This document shows, in pieces, positions 45,341 through 55,433 of a stretch of 64,000 nucleotides of DNA (its first letter is position 1; each line of letters opens with the position of its first letter). A model generated the notes under the pieces. The model was not told where the DNA came from, made no database searches, and was given only the letters and a program-made list of their open reading frames with translations. The translations under genes and the position numbers were made by a program. Location of the stretch: the NCBI RefSeq assembly GCF_000482245.1, contig NZ_AWNH01000057.1, positions 1 through 64,000 on the forward strand, written 5' to 3'. The stretch is from Leptolyngbya sp. Heron Island J. Its GTDB lineage: Bacteria > Cyanobacteriota > Cyanobacteriia > Phormidesmidales > Phormidesmidaceae.

Positions 45341-46578
45341 TTGGGGCTTGGTTGGAGATATTTACGAATCATGCTGATGAGTTCGTTAGGTTCTGGCGGC
45401 TTCACTAAAAATTCTGTTGCGCCAGCCATACTGGCCCGCGCCCGATCAACTGGCTTACTGCGCCCAGTCAGGATAATAATCGGTGTATTTTTAAAGACTG
45501 GCGTGTCTCTTAAAAATCGACAGATATTATAACCATCAGCATTGGGTAGCATGACGTCCAATAATATGAGACCAGGCACATGCTCAATCAACTGAGAAAA
45601 CCCCTGCATGGGTTCTTGAATAATCAGGGTACGATAGCCAGCCGTGGCCAAGATTTTCTTAAGGCTGTGGGCCAATACGGGACTGTCATCAATGCAGGCA
45701 ATTAGCGGCTGGCCCGCTTCTTTTTTGGGTGCAGGCGCAGACTCAATGAATGATGAAACGGGTTTTGCCGGTTTTGCTGAAATGACTGATGATGACAAGC
45801 TCCCTAGTTTACGGGACGCCGTTGCCGTCGCTGCAGGAGTTGGGGGTGTCGAGGAGGCTGGTACTGAGAGTTTAACTTTGGATAACGGTAAGTCAGGTAT
45901 AGTCCTCAACTCTAATGCCTGATCTTTAATCAGGGGCAGCAGATGCTGAGTGACCTCTACAACAGATTTATCAAGCTTTGTGGCAATATCCCATAGCGTG
46001 TTTCGGCCAGTGAAATATTGGTGGGGCAACGGCAATCTTTGAGGCTCTACAGACCGTTTCAGGATTGGAGATAGACTGGGGGTAAGCCCCGTCAATCCCG
46101 CCGCCTGCCATTGCTGTCGCAGGTTTTTGACTTTGCTATGGGTCATCTTGGTTTCCCAAGTAGATAGCGCTAGACTTCGAGATACTTGAGAGAGGGGCAA
46201 TGTGCTTGGCTGCCAGTGATGCTGGAGAAAATTACACAGGCTTAGCTCAAATAAGCATTCTTGCATAATCGTACGAATCATCAGTTTGGCGCGAATCAAA
46301 CTTAAATGTTGTTGACTCACTCCCATATCAAGCCACTGTATTTGCCAGGGCTGATCAGCTGACGGTTGTATCTCCGTATTAGTCCAACTAGCATTAGGAA
46401 AATACTGTTCAAAGTTTCTGTTCCAGTGTCGAACAACATGCATATTATCAACAGCGTAGAGCAATCGGCCCTGGATAACGGTGAGCTTCCAGCTCAACTG
46501 TTGATCACTGAGGATTAAGTGTCCATCAAGATTAGTATTGGGAAGCTTTAACAGTTGAGTCAGCTCTGTAATTTCCAT
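45337..46578 (-). CDS. PatA-type response regulator, second copy
   Basis: The N-terminal region (LKLPNTNLDGHLILSDQQLS, GRLLYAVDNMHVVRHWNRNF, ASWTNTEIQP) is a PATAN-like domain related to that of the cluster-A regulator but clearly diverged. A helical middle and a Ser/Thr/Ala/Pro linker lead to a receiver (LIACIDDSPVLAHSLKKIL, LILLDVMLPNADGYNICRFL, PIIILTGRSKP, TEFLVKPPEPNELI). 413 residues. It is not adjacent to an MCP or CheA on its own strand, but cluster B begins 1.4 kb away in the opposite direction, with no other PATAN regulator of its own, so it is the natural output partner of B. Confidence 0.88.
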   Translation of the reverse strand: MEITELTQLLKLPNTNLDGHLILSDQQLSWKLTVIQGRLLYAVDNMHVVRHWNRNFEQYFPNASWTNTEIQPSADQPWQIQWLDMGVSQQHLSLIRAKLMIRTIMQECLFELSLCNFLQHHWQPSTLPLSQVSRSLALSTWETKMTHSKVKNLRQQWQAAGLTGLTPSLSPILKRSVEPQRLPLPHQYFTGRNTLWDIATKLDKSVVEVTQHLLPLIKDQALELRTIPDLPLSKVKLSVPASSTPPTPAATATASRKLGSLSSSVISAKPAKPVSSFIESAPAPKKEAGQPLIACIDDSPVLAHSLKKILATAGYRTLIIQEPMQGFSQLIEHVPGLILLDVMLPNADGYNICRFLRDTPVFKNTPIIILTGRSKPVDRARASMAGATEFLVKPPEPNELISMIRKYLQPSPN

Positions 46579-47975
46579 CTGCGACAGTAGTTAAACGTGA
46601 GGTAGTTTCAAAGAAATTTCTGATTTTATAACGCTTCTCGATTGAGATGAATACATGCTGGGATAGGGGGCAAGGGGAATGTATTCAAGGCGCATAAAAT
46701 CGTACATAGGATTCACAGCAATCGTTTTAAGAGGGATCAACTATGGTGACTGACTTCTTAGAGGAGGTTTTAGAGGTAGCATTCAAATTTGATCAGCTAC
46801 CTTAGTCAGAAAGAGTCCTAAACTCCCAATGAAGTCAATTGGAAGTTTTCCAAGTTTTTGGGGAGTTCTATCTTGAAATCTCTAAAATTTGGTGGATTTA
46901 AGAGGCCTAACCAGCATATTTGATACTTTTTATCCAATTTTTTAACCAATAATCATGGGCGGGGCCAATGAGACTATGAATGATATATAACCAGCAAAAC
47001 ATTCACTTAAACAGAATTGTAGTCAATTTAAAGAAGATATATTTTCTGAAAATAATAGCTTAGTCTGCATTAACGACTAACCCATGACAGCTTTAGTTAT
47101 AAAATCTGGATCTCAATTAAACTAATATCACTCCACTTACAATCAGCAATCTTTTCAAAGCCAATCGCCTTTGGTCAGGCAAAGTACTGATTTTTCTTTT
47201 AACTTAATCCTATCAACAACTTTTTTAAAGATGTAGTAAAATCAGCTGCAATCATTTATCGATTTTCTAATTACAGGGTGAGATTAGAGGGAAGCTTAAA
47301 CAGTTTTTCACAGGGATTAACCATTAAGCTTTTACAGTGCTAAGCACTTGAAATCCTTGAAGAAAAAGGATTTTCAGGCATTCTCATCTACCAACACGTA
47401 TCTTTTCTGACTCCTTTATAAGGTTCTAATAGCGTAGCTTCAATGAATTGAATTCCCTATGGAAGCTATCTCTATTGTTTAGGATCTAAAGGAAAAAATG
47501 TCGCAAAAAATACAGTTTACATTACTTATTATTGCTGAGTTTCAGCAAATCCTGGCTTATTTAGAGGGTTAATCGTCTAATTTAACTCGCACTTTTCAAT
47601 AAATAAGAAAAAATTCATTTTTTGACCTGTATTCATAGACTTATGGATAAGAAAAATTTCATCTTTAGTCTGTACTTATAGACTTATGGATAGGAAAACT
47701 TTCATCTTTAAATTGTTTTTATAGCGCTTAAGGTTTTTATCGAGTTTTTTTATCTTCTTGCATGTTTATCCTGATTCTTGCTCATTAGGAAGTCATGTTT
47801 TGATGCGTCTAATTAAAGTTGATGGCTTTTGTTAGAGGGGATAGTCAACAATATTGGCTTTAAAGGCTTAAATGCGCATTAAACAGGCGGAATTACAGCG
47901 TCTTCTCATTCTTTGCTCCTAATTCTCGATTTTTGTCTAATTTTTTAGTTTCTTACTCTCAGAAGATCACTCACT
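46579..47975. other. AT-rich gene-free region of 1.4 kb upstream of cluster B
   Basis: No credible gene is seen in any frame. Notable are a hairpin GAAATCCTT/AAGGATTTTC (47350-47375), a 43-bp tandem repeat (47628-47713) and a general lack of protein-like frames. It must contain the promoters of the PatA-type gene and of the MCP gene; the length suggests extra content such as an sRNA or decayed gene. Confidence 0.6.
47628..47713. repeat. 43-bp tandem repeat, two full copies plus partial flanks
   Basis: Unit 1 (47628-47670) and unit 2 (47671-47713) share TATAGACTTATGGATA-type cores followed by AAAA-TTTCATCTTTA, differing at a few bases. Degenerate parts of further units lie on either side (AATAAGAAAAAATTCATTTT before; TGTTTTTATAG after). 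Copies are adjacent without spacers, so it is not a CRISPR array. Confidence 0.75.
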
Positions 47976-49862
47976 ATGTTTGCAAATATCTTTGGCAGTT
48001 TCCAAAAGCTTAAAATCCAGCAGCAGCTTCTACTTCTGATCATATTGAGCGCCGCAATTCCCGCCTCAGCCGTTGGACTATTGGGTACAACCTCTGCCAG
48101 TAGCGCTCTAGGCAATAATGCGACCGAAGCACTGAAGGAAGAGGCCCAGGAAAATACTGAGAAAATTGATACTTTTTTAACCGGGCTCAATGAGGATGTT
48201 CTGTTTATGAGTAAGCTGCCTCCGGTCCAGGGGATGATTCGTGCTCGGGCCAATGGTGGTAACGATCCTGAAGATGGTTCTTCCTATGATGAATGGGCTG
48301 GTCGTCTGCAGGACGTCTTTAAGAGCATTATGGAGGAGAAGCCTCAATATATGCAGCTGCGATATATTGATGAGTCTGGTGAAGAGCTGGTGCGGGTAGA
48401 TTCCGATGGTACTTCAGTTATCCCCATTCCCGCAGATCAGCTGCAGAATAAAGGGGACCGAGGCTATTTTACTGAGACGGTCTCGTTATCATCCGGTAGC
48501 GTTTATACATCCCCCGTGAATCTCAACCAGGAACAGGGAGAAATTGAAGTACCCTTTAAACCGGTTATTCGCTACGCTACGCCTGTATTCGATGCATCCG
48601 GCCAACAGCGGGGTATCATCATTTCTAATGTATTTGCCAATAAGTTTTTAGAGTTTCTGAGTGATTCAGAGGAGTTGAAGTCGGAGGAGCTACAGCTGGT
48701 TAACCAGGATGGTTATTTTCTTGCTCACCCAGACCCTGACAAGTTGTGGGGATTTGACTTGGGTAAAGAGGAAACCTTGGCAACTGAATATTCCCCAGAG
48801 CTGGCGGAACAAATCCTCTCCAGTGAGTCGGGCACTATTAACGTAGGTCAAAACATTCTTGCCTATAAGCGGTTTGTCCCTAATCCAGAGCGAGCTTATG
48901 CACTGACTGCGATCGCAAAAGTACCCCGCAGTGAAGTATTTGCCTCGGTTACTTCATTCAAACTTTTCGCCGGTTTAACAGTTTTATTATCTCTGGGTCT
49001 GGTGATTCCATTTGCGATTTGGCGTGGACGGCAGTTGGTATCGGTACTGGAGAAAGTATCCTCTAACATTGCCACCTCCACCCAGGAAATGGCCTCCACC
49101 GTGGCCGAGCAAGAACGGATTGCCAGTCAGCAAGCCGCTTCGGTGAATGAAACCACCACCACTATGGATGAGCTAGAAGCCTCTTCTCGTCACGCTGCCG
49201 AACAGGCTAATGCAGCTGTTGAAGCGGCCAAGCTGGCCTTTTCGGCCTCAGAAGAAGGCGCTGATTCGTTGAGTGCCAGTTTGGAGGGAATGTTTAGTTT
49301 GGAGAGCAAGGTGGATGCGATCGCAGAGCAAATCGTAGACCTCAGCAGCCAGGCGGATCAAATTAGTAATATCTCCCAGCTGGTGATTGACTTTGCCAAC
49401 CAAACCAACATGCTGGCGTTGAACTCATCGGTTGAAGCTGTCCGAGCCGGGGAACATGGTAAAGGATTTGCTGTAGTTGCCAACGAAATTCGTAAGCTTG
49501 CAGACCAAAGCCAGCAGTCAGCTGACAAAATCAACAACTTGGTTTCTGACATCCAAAAAGCAATTAACGAAACCGTGATGGTGACAGAAGAAGGTACCAA
49601 AACTGTGAAAACAGGTGTAGAAATCGCCAAACGCACAGAATCAGCCTTCAATCAAATCCAGGACTCTGTCAACCAGGTGGTGCTCAACAATCAGCAAGTG
49701 TCACTGAACCTCAAACAGCAGGTAGACGCCATCAAACAGGTTGTCAATGCGATGGAACTCATTAACCGAGGCGCTAAGGAAACGGCTGGTGGTTTGAACC
49801 AAACCAAAATTGGCACAGAGCAGCTGAATGAAGCCGCTCTAGATCTGGAAAAAATCATCTAG
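47976..49862 (+). CDS. Methyl-accepting chemotaxis protein, dCache-type sensor (cluster B)
   Basis: Two spans (about 15-38 and 327-348) enclose a periplasmic region of about 290 residues with Cache features ([71 protein letters not shown]). No HAMP domain is evident. The cytoplasmic coiled coil carries the signalling tip [20 protein letters not shown] and [20 protein letters not shown]; the tip has SSVEAV where the family norm is AA(V/I)EAA. dCache domains bind small molecules such as amino acids. The gene starts cluster B, whose CheR and CheB can methylate it. Confidence 0.93.
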   Translation: MFANIFGSFQKLKIQQQLLLLIILSAAIPASAVGLLGTTSASSALGNNATEALKEEAQENTEKIDTFLTGLNEDVLFMSKLPPVQGMIRARANGGNDPEDGSSYDEWAGRLQDVFKSIMEEKPQYMQLRYIDESGEELVRVDSDGTSVIPIPADQLQNKGDRGYFTETVSLSSGSVYTSPVNLNQEQGEIEVPFKPVIRYATPVFDASGQQRGIIISNVFANKFLEFLSDSEELKSEELQLVNQDGYFLAHPDPDKLWGFDLGKEETLATEYSPELAEQILSSESGTINVGQNILAYKRFVPNPERAYALTAIAKVPRSEVFASVTSFKLFAGLTVLLSLGLVIPFAIWRGRQLVSVLEKVSSNIATSTQEMASTVAEQERIASQQAASVNETTTTMDELEASSRHAAEQANAAVEAAKLAFSASEEGADSLSASLEGMFSLESKVDAIAEQIVDLSSQADQISNISQLVIDFANQTNMLALNSSVEAVRAGEHGKGFAVVANEIRKLADQSQQSADKINNLVSDIQKAINETVMVTEEGTKTVKTGVEIAKRTESAFNQIQDSVNQVVLNNQQVSLNLKQQVDAIKQVVNAMELINRGAKETAGGLNQTKIGTEQLNEAALDLEKII

Positions 49863-49873
49863 GCCACCTCACT

Positions 49874-49912
49874 GCCTAACGCTTCCCTGGCTGAGTCAGG
49901 GAAGCGTTAGGC
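49874..49912. terminator. Perfect 16-bp hairpin between MCP and CheA
   Basis: GCCTAACGCTTCCCTG pairs perfectly with CAGGGAAGCGTTAGGC across a 7-nt loop, 11 bp after the MCP stop. There is no T-run, so it is either a partial terminator that lowers CheA relative to MCP or an mRNA 3'-end stabiliser. Confidence 0.7.
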
Positions 49913-50112
49913 AACCGACCAAATATTAGGATTGTCTGGATTTCCTCCTTGAAACCGGCAATATAACAGATGAAGAATTAGTGAGAACAATTTAGAGGCC
50001 TGAAAGTTTGCGATTTCAGGGATTTGCCTTCTGCTTCTGTTCTTCGCCATATCCCTAAATTTATGCAGCAAAGCCGCATCCACCGTAATCCTTAACCCGA
50101 TGACTCAAACGC

Positions 50113-53100
50113 ATGATGATCCAAGATGAAGAACTGCGCAGCCTCTATCAAGAAACCAGCACACAGCGACTCAATAACCTCCAATCCAGTCTGCTGCAGT
50201 TAGAAGAAGATCCCCATAACCCAACAATTCTCGAAGACATACGGCGAGAAATTCATAGTCTTAAGGGCGACTCTAAAGTCATCGGTCTAGATACTGTTGC
50301 TATCCTAGCTCAGGAACTAGAGGAGGTAGTCAAAGCCCTGCAACAACAGCATGCTGAGTTTACTCTGGATATCAGCGATTGCTTTTATCAGGGCATGTAT
50401 GCCATTAGTCAACTTGTCCACGAAGTGGTCACGGGTGAACCAATTGACATCGATTACAACCAGACCCTGGATTTTCTCAAAGCAGTTGCCGCCTCGACCA
50501 CCGTAACACCAGTTGCCAGCCCAGACTCCACGACCAAAACCCTTTATATTAGAGACGATGAACTACGGGAGATCTATCGGATTACCAGCGATAGTCGACT
50601 GCAAGCCCTAAAAGCTAGTCTCCAAGAGCTGGGGCACAGCCCGGACGATGCCACCACCATCGAAGTGCTGCGACGAGAAACCCATAGTCTCAAAGGTGAC
50701 TCTAGGGCGGTTGACATGGACGAGATTGGCGATCTTGTCCATGTTATTGAAAAGATTGTCAACGATCTTCAACATCAGACCATCCCCTTTAGCGCTCAGG
50801 TCGGTAGCTGTTTGAAAGATGGGTTAGAGGCCATCGACCAGCTGGTCCGTGAAGCGACAACAGGCGAACCAAGCCATGTGGTGCTGCCTCAAGTGTTTGA
50901 ACGACTGGGTGAAATAACAACAGCGTTGGAGTCGCCAGCGTTGGAAGCGCCAGGCGTAACGCTTCCTGAACCCGAGATGATCTCCAGTGCCAGCGTTATT
51001 GCTGACCCTGAACTGCGACAAATTTATCAAACTACAACCGAAGAACGTCTCCAAACACTAGAGTCCAATCTTCTCTATTTAGAGCAGAATCCTGACGATC
51101 AGGAGTCATTATCAGTACTGCTGCGGGAGGCCCATAGCCTGAAGGGGGATGCCAGAAGTGCGGGGCTTAAATCAGTAGAAGCCCTCACCCATAGGGTAGA
51201 GGATATTCTGATTGGCATTCAAAGTCAGACTCTGGAGCTGGATGCAACGGTTAGCGATCGCTTGTATGAAGGTTTAGATGCGATCTCCTACCTGGCCTAT
51301 GAAGCTGTCACTGGTGTATCCGCCAACGTCGACACCAAACAGCTCCTAGAAACTCTGGCCAAAGTCCTACCGGCAGCCACCACTACGATCGATGTCGAGC
51401 CAGAAACCATCGCGTCACCACTAGAGCCCACTCCAGAAACCGAACCGCCATCACCAGCGACCAGCAATAAAGACACCCCTCAAACCGATACTCTTCGCGT
51501 CCAGCTACGCGATCTTGATGCCCTAACCACCCAGGCAGAAGAATTAGCTGTCACCCGTATTCAAATCGCCCAAACCTCGACCCAAACTGAGCAACTGATG
51601 ACGTTGTGGGACGAATGGCAAGCCAACAAAGGGAAACCGCAGGCTGTCTCAGGTCCGTCCTATGAAGAGCGTTTAGAAACCCTGATCTTAAATTTAAGAT
51701 CCACCCTGCAAACTAATAGCACTAAGCTCGAGCTAGTCTCCGAAGAGTTAAGAAATCAGGTTCGTAGACTACAGCTGCTGCCACTATCCACCCTTTTCCA
51801 ACCTCTACAGCGTGTAGTTCGTGATCTAGCCAAACAACAGTCCAAAGCTATCAATCTCGTAGTTGAAGGCGCAGAAGCTACCAGTGACAAGCGGCTATTA
51901 GAAGGCATTAAAGACTCATTAATGCATCTTGTGCGCAATGCCATCGACCACGGAATTGAAACATCAGCTGAACGTGAGACCTTGGGCAAACCCGCTGCGG
52001 CTACCCTACGGCTCAAAGCCTATCAAACGGCTATCAGCCTAATTATTGAAATCACAGACGATGGTAGAGGTCTAGATCTAGAAAAAATTAAACAAACCGC
52101 AATTAAACGGAAACTCTACAGCTCAGCTGAACTGGATGCCATGTCCACCAGCCAAATCCAACGGCTAATTCTGGCCCCCGGTTTCTCAACCCGTAACTTT
52201 ATTACTGAAATCTCCGGCAGAGGTGTGGGGCTAGATGTTGTTCGCAACCAGGTAGAAAACCTCAAAGGAAGCATTCAGATTGAATCTACCCCCGCTCAGG
52301 GCACCACGTTTCGCCTACAGCTGAGCACAGCTCTCAGTACAGCCAATGTGGTCTTAGTGGAAACCCAGGGCATGATGTTTGCTGTGCCTATTGAATTTCT
52401 AAAAACAACATTACTGGTCTCTCCTCAGCAAATTGTGACCACCGATGGAGAATACACAATCATGCTAGGGGACGAAGCGGTTCCAGTGGCCAATTTAACC
52501 GATGTTTTAGAGCTGTCTAGCTCCCCCATCTATGACTGGGTGGCTAAACCAGGCTTGAGTGTCGATGATACCCGGCCTTGCATGATCCTCAATGTTGGCC
52601 ATGAACAAGCCGGCTTCTTTATCGATCGGTTAATTAGCCAACAGGAAGTAGTCAGCAAACCTTTGGGTAAGATCCTCAAGCGGGTTCGCAATGTTTCTGG
52701 AACCACCGTTTTGGGTTCAGGAGAAATCTGTATGATTCTCAACCCGCCAGATCTACTCAAGTCCCTACAGCAACAATCGCTATCCGAAACACTAGCGACA
52801 AATAAAGCAAACACACAGAAAAAACCTGTCATTCTTTTAGTAGAAGACTCGCCGCCCGTTCGGATTCAAGAAAAACGATTGTTTGAAGGTGCTGGCTATG
52901 TAGTCGTCACAGCTAACAACGGTCTCGAAGGTTATAACACACTCCAAAGTGGCATCTTTGATGCCGTTGTCTCGGATGTAGAAATGCCCTACCTGGATGG
53001 GTTTTCCCTGGCCACTAAAATTCGTCAACATCAAAAGTTTGACAATTTACCTATCATTCTAGTGACCACGTTAGACTCGGCTGCGGATCGCCAACGCGGT

Positions 53101-53184
53101 GCCGACGCGGGGGCCAATGCCTACATTCTGAAAGGTCGATTTAACCAAGAGGCACTTTTAGAAACCTTAGGCAAACTGATCTAG
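50113..53184 (+). CDS. cheA: Hybrid CheA kinase with three Hpt domains (cluster B)
   Basis: The 1023 residues contain three tandem Hpt domains, each with an intact phospho-His: His48 (EIHSLKGDS), His191 (ETHSLKGDS) and His341 (EAHSLKGDA). A Pro/Thr-rich linker (about 405-455) precedes the dimerisation helices (LRDLDALTTQAEELAVTRIQ), HATPase (LMHLVRNAIDHGIETS, TDDGRGLDLEKIK, GRGVGLDVVRNQVENLKG), CheW-like domain and a receiver (ILLVEDSPPVRIQEKRLFEG, VSDVEMPYLDGFSL, AYILKGRF). The three Hpts are clear duplicates of one another and of the single Hpt in cluster A. Several phospho-sites may let it serve several receivers (own, CheB, PatA-type, tandem receiver). Confidence 0.94.
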   Translation: MMIQDEELRSLYQETSTQRLNNLQSSLLQLEEDPHNPTILEDIRREIHSLKGDSKVIGLDTVAILAQELEEVVKALQQQHAEFTLDISDCFYQGMYAISQLVHEVVTGEPIDIDYNQTLDFLKAVAASTTVTPVASPDSTTKTLYIRDDELREIYRITSDSRLQALKASLQELGHSPDDATTIEVLRRETHSLKGDSRAVDMDEIGDLVHVIEKIVNDLQHQTIPFSAQVGSCLKDGLEAIDQLVREATTGEPSHVVLPQVFERLGEITTALESPALEAPGVTLPEPEMISSASVIADPELRQIYQTTTEERLQTLESNLLYLEQNPDDQESLSVLLREAHSLKGDARSAGLKSVEALTHRVEDILIGIQSQTLELDATVSDRLYEGLDAISYLAYEAVTGVSANVDTKQLLETLAKVLPAATTTIDVEPETIASPLEPTPETEPPSPATSNKDTPQTDTLRVQLRDLDALTTQAEELAVTRIQIAQTSTQTEQLMTLWDEWQANKGKPQAVSGPSYEERLETLILNLRSTLQTNSTKLELVSEELRNQVRRLQLLPLSTLFQPLQRVVRDLAKQQSKAINLVVEGAEATSDKRLLEGIKDSLMHLVRNAIDHGIETSAERETLGKPAAATLRLKAYQTAISLIIEITDDGRGLDLEKIKQTAIKRKLYSSAELDAMSTSQIQRLILAPGFSTRNFITEISGRGVGLDVVRNQVENLKGSIQIESTPAQGTTFRLQLSTALSTANVVLVETQGMMFAVPIEFLKTTLLVSPQQIVTTDGEYTIMLGDEAVPVANLTDVLELSSSPIYDWVAKPGLSVDDTRPCMILNVGHEQAGFFIDRLISQQEVVSKPLGKILKRVRNVSGTTVLGSGEICMILNPPDLLKSLQQQSLSETLATNKANTQKKPVILLVEDSPPVRIQEKRLFEGAGYVVVTANNGLEGYNTLQSGIFDAVVSDVEMPYLDGFSLATKIRQHQKFDNLPIILVTTLDSAADRQRGADAGANAYILKGRFNQEALLETLGKLI

Positions 53185-53212
53185 TACCTATCTATATTAT
53201 TCTTAGCACCTG

Positions 53213-54286
53213 ATGCCTATTCGTGTTCTAGTTGTTGAAGACTCGCCCATTGCCTTGGCAATTCTCAAAAAAATTCTCAGTTCATCACCTGACATTGAAA
53301 TCGTGGGGACAGCACGCAGCGGAATGGAAGGATTAGAACTGATTCCTGAGGCATGTCCCGATGTGATTTGCACCGATTTTTTCATGCCCCATATGAATGG
53401 TCTTGAATTCACATCCCAGGTCATGCTGCGCTACCCGCGACCTATATTAGTGGTCAGTGCCTCAGTGCAAGAGGAAGAAGATACCCATCGTATTTTTCAG
53501 CTGCTAGAGGCTGGAGCAGTAGATATTTTACCTAAACCAAAAGCTGGATTAGACAGCGACAATATCCGACTTAAGCAAGCTCTTATTAATAAAATTAAAG
53601 TACTATCCGGCGTCAAAGTCTTTAAGAAAAAACACGGAAAATCTCAGCCTCATTCAGCATTTAACCGCCATAATCGAATCGCCTCATCCATAAAACTAAG
53701 TAGCAGACCAAAAATTTTAGCGGTGGGCTCTTCAACCGGTGGTCCCCTGGCATTACAAAAGGTATTAGCATCACTACCCCCAGATTTTCCACTACCGGTA
53801 GTCTGTGTGCAGCATATCAGCCTTGGATTTTTACAGGGACTGATAGATTGGCTCAGTGAATCCTGTCATCTCCCCATCCAGATCGCTCCAGCAGGAGAAC
53901 GCCCTAAACCCGGTAACATTTACTTTCCACCTGAGCGCCAACATCTAGAGATTGATCGCCAAGGTCGATTTGTTCACTCAAAATTACCTCCTGTCGATGG
54001 GCATCGTCCTTCTGTGACCACCTCATTTAAATCAATTGCCGGATTTTATGGACGTCGAACCATCGGAGTTTTATTAACAGGAATGGGACGCGATGGTGCA
54101 GATGGCATGAAAACTATTACTGATGTCGGTGGTCTAACCATTGCCCAGGATGAAGCAACGTCCATCGTATTTGGGATGCCCAAAGAAGCTATTGCTCTAG
54201 GAGCTGCCCAACACGTTTTACCTATCCAAGCAATTGGACCAACAGTTTTAAATGTTGTGCAACAGTTTGTGCTCGGTCCTCAATAA
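53213..54286 (+). CDS. cheB: Chemotaxis methylesterase/deamidase CheB
   Basis: A receiver (Asp55 in VICTDFFMPHMNG) is joined by a basic linker (KKKHGKSQPH) to the methylesterase domain: catalytic Ser174 in VGSSTGGPLALQ, His in VVCVQHIS, Asp in LLTGMGRDGADG. CheB removes methyl groups from MCP glutamates when its receiver is phosphorylated by CheA, giving adaptation. At 357 residues it has the standard length. It follows CheA by 28 bp and precedes CheR by 37 bp in the cluster-B operon. Its receiver half is the closest relative, within the window, of the truncated protein at 26932-27345. Confidence 0.95.
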   Translation: MPIRVLVVEDSPIALAILKKILSSSPDIEIVGTARSGMEGLELIPEACPDVICTDFFMPHMNGLEFTSQVMLRYPRPILVVSASVQEEEDTHRIFQLLEAGAVDILPKPKAGLDSDNIRLKQALINKIKVLSGVKVFKKKHGKSQPHSAFNRHNRIASSIKLSSRPKILAVGSSTGGPLALQKVLASLPPDFPLPVVCVQHISLGFLQGLIDWLSESCHLPIQIAPAGERPKPGNIYFPPERQHLEIDRQGRFVHSKLPPVDGHRPSVTTSFKSIAGFYGRRTIGVLLTGMGRDGADGMKTITDVGGLTIAQDEATSIVFGMPKEAIALGAAQHVLPIQAIGPTVLNVVQQFVLGPQ

Positions 54287-54323
54287 TCAATGTTTATCTT
54301 TACATCTAGAGTAAAAACTAATC

Positions 54324-55424
54324 GTGCCACCCACAGAGTCATTAAGTCCAGAGCTGACTCAAGCTTTTATCCAGCTAATTGTCAAGCGTACTGGCATCAT
54401 CATTAGAGAAAGCGATCAGACAGCCTTTGAAGAAACGATTTCCCAAAGAATTAAACTCACAGGTTCAGATTCCATCGCCGCATACTATCGATTACTCGCA
54501 GCCGAGACGTACAAAAGTCAGGAGGAATGGGACAGCTTAACCACAGAAATCACCAATACCGAGAGTTTCTTTTTTCGGGATAAGGGGCAGTTCAAACTAC
54601 TCAAAAATCATATTTTTCCAGATTTAATTAAGCGCCAGGCGCAGACAAAAACAATGCGTATTTGCAGTGCCGGTTGTTCAACCGGTGAAGAGCCCTACTC
54701 CATCGCTATGCTGCTATACGACTTAATCCCAGACATCAAAGAATGGAACCTGACAATTTTAGGAGTAGACATTAACTCGATAGCACTGGAGAAAGCCAGA
54801 GAAGGAATCTATCGCCCCTGGTCCTTTCGAGGAGTTGATCAAGATATTCAGAAACGTTTTTTTAGGCAAACAAACGATCACTATCACATTAGTGATGATA
54901 TCAAAACCATGGTCAGTTTCCAGACTGGCAACCTCCTTGATAATTCATCCTCAAATCCCTTCTGTCACGTCAAAGACATAGATTTAATACTGTGTCGCAA
55001 TGTCTTTATTTACTTTAGTAGTACAGCGGTTAAAACAGTTTTAGATAAATTCTATAATGCCCTTTGCCCCTTGGGTTATCTCCTCGTAGGACATGCTGAG
55101 CTTTACAGTCAAAACCCCGACAGATTTTGGGTCAAAATGTTTGAAGAATCGATGGCTTACCAGCGACCAGGAGATACAACTACCCAGCCAATAGCCAGCC
55201 GGTCATCAGCTCTCCCCCAACAGATCCCATCTCCAACAGCAACAACTGAAGATCAGCTTCAGACTCTAGATAATTCCCTAACAGGTGTTAACCTGCAAAT
55301 GCAAAAAGCAGCCTTAAATCTTCTCCGGCAACTCCCTGGGGAAACTAGAATTGCCAAACTTGGTAATCTCACAGCCTCCGAGCTGATTCAACAGTACGAA
55401 CAAGCCTTAAAGAAAATTGATTAG
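54324..55424 (+). CDS. cheR: Chemotaxis methyltransferase CheR
   Basis: The N-terminal helical domain (IQLIVKRTGIIIRESDQTAF) is followed by ITNTESFFFRDKGQFKLLKN, the SAM site ICSAGCSTGEEPYSIAMLLY, LTILGVDINSIALEKAREGI, and DLILCRNVFIYFSSTAVKTV, all CheR hallmarks. It methylates receptor glutamates. The start is a GTG at 54324. The C-terminal 75 residues (after AYQRPGD) are an extra Ser/Thr/Gln-rich tail that ends in a helical LIQQYEQALKK; it may tether CheR to the array. It is the only CheR in the window. Confidence 0.95.
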   Translation: MPPTESLSPELTQAFIQLIVKRTGIIIRESDQTAFEETISQRIKLTGSDSIAAYYRLLAAETYKSQEEWDSLTTEITNTESFFFRDKGQFKLLKNHIFPDLIKRQAQTKTMRICSAGCSTGEEPYSIAMLLYDLIPDIKEWNLTILGVDINSIALEKAREGIYRPWSFRGVDQDIQKRFFRQTNDHYHISDDIKTMVSFQTGNLLDNSSSNPFCHVKDIDLILCRNVFIYFSSTAVKTVLDKFYNALCPLGYLLVGHAELYSQNPDRFWVKMFEESMAYQRPGDTTTQPIASRSSALPQQIPSPTATTEDQLQTLDNSLTGVNLQMQKAALNLLRQLPGETRIAKLGNLTASELIQQYEQALKKID

Positions 55425-55433
55425 AGAAACGTT

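Noticed and set aside
47600-47720. Possible CRISPR array
   Set aside because: The repeat units are directly adjacent with no unique spacers, and no cas genes are present.
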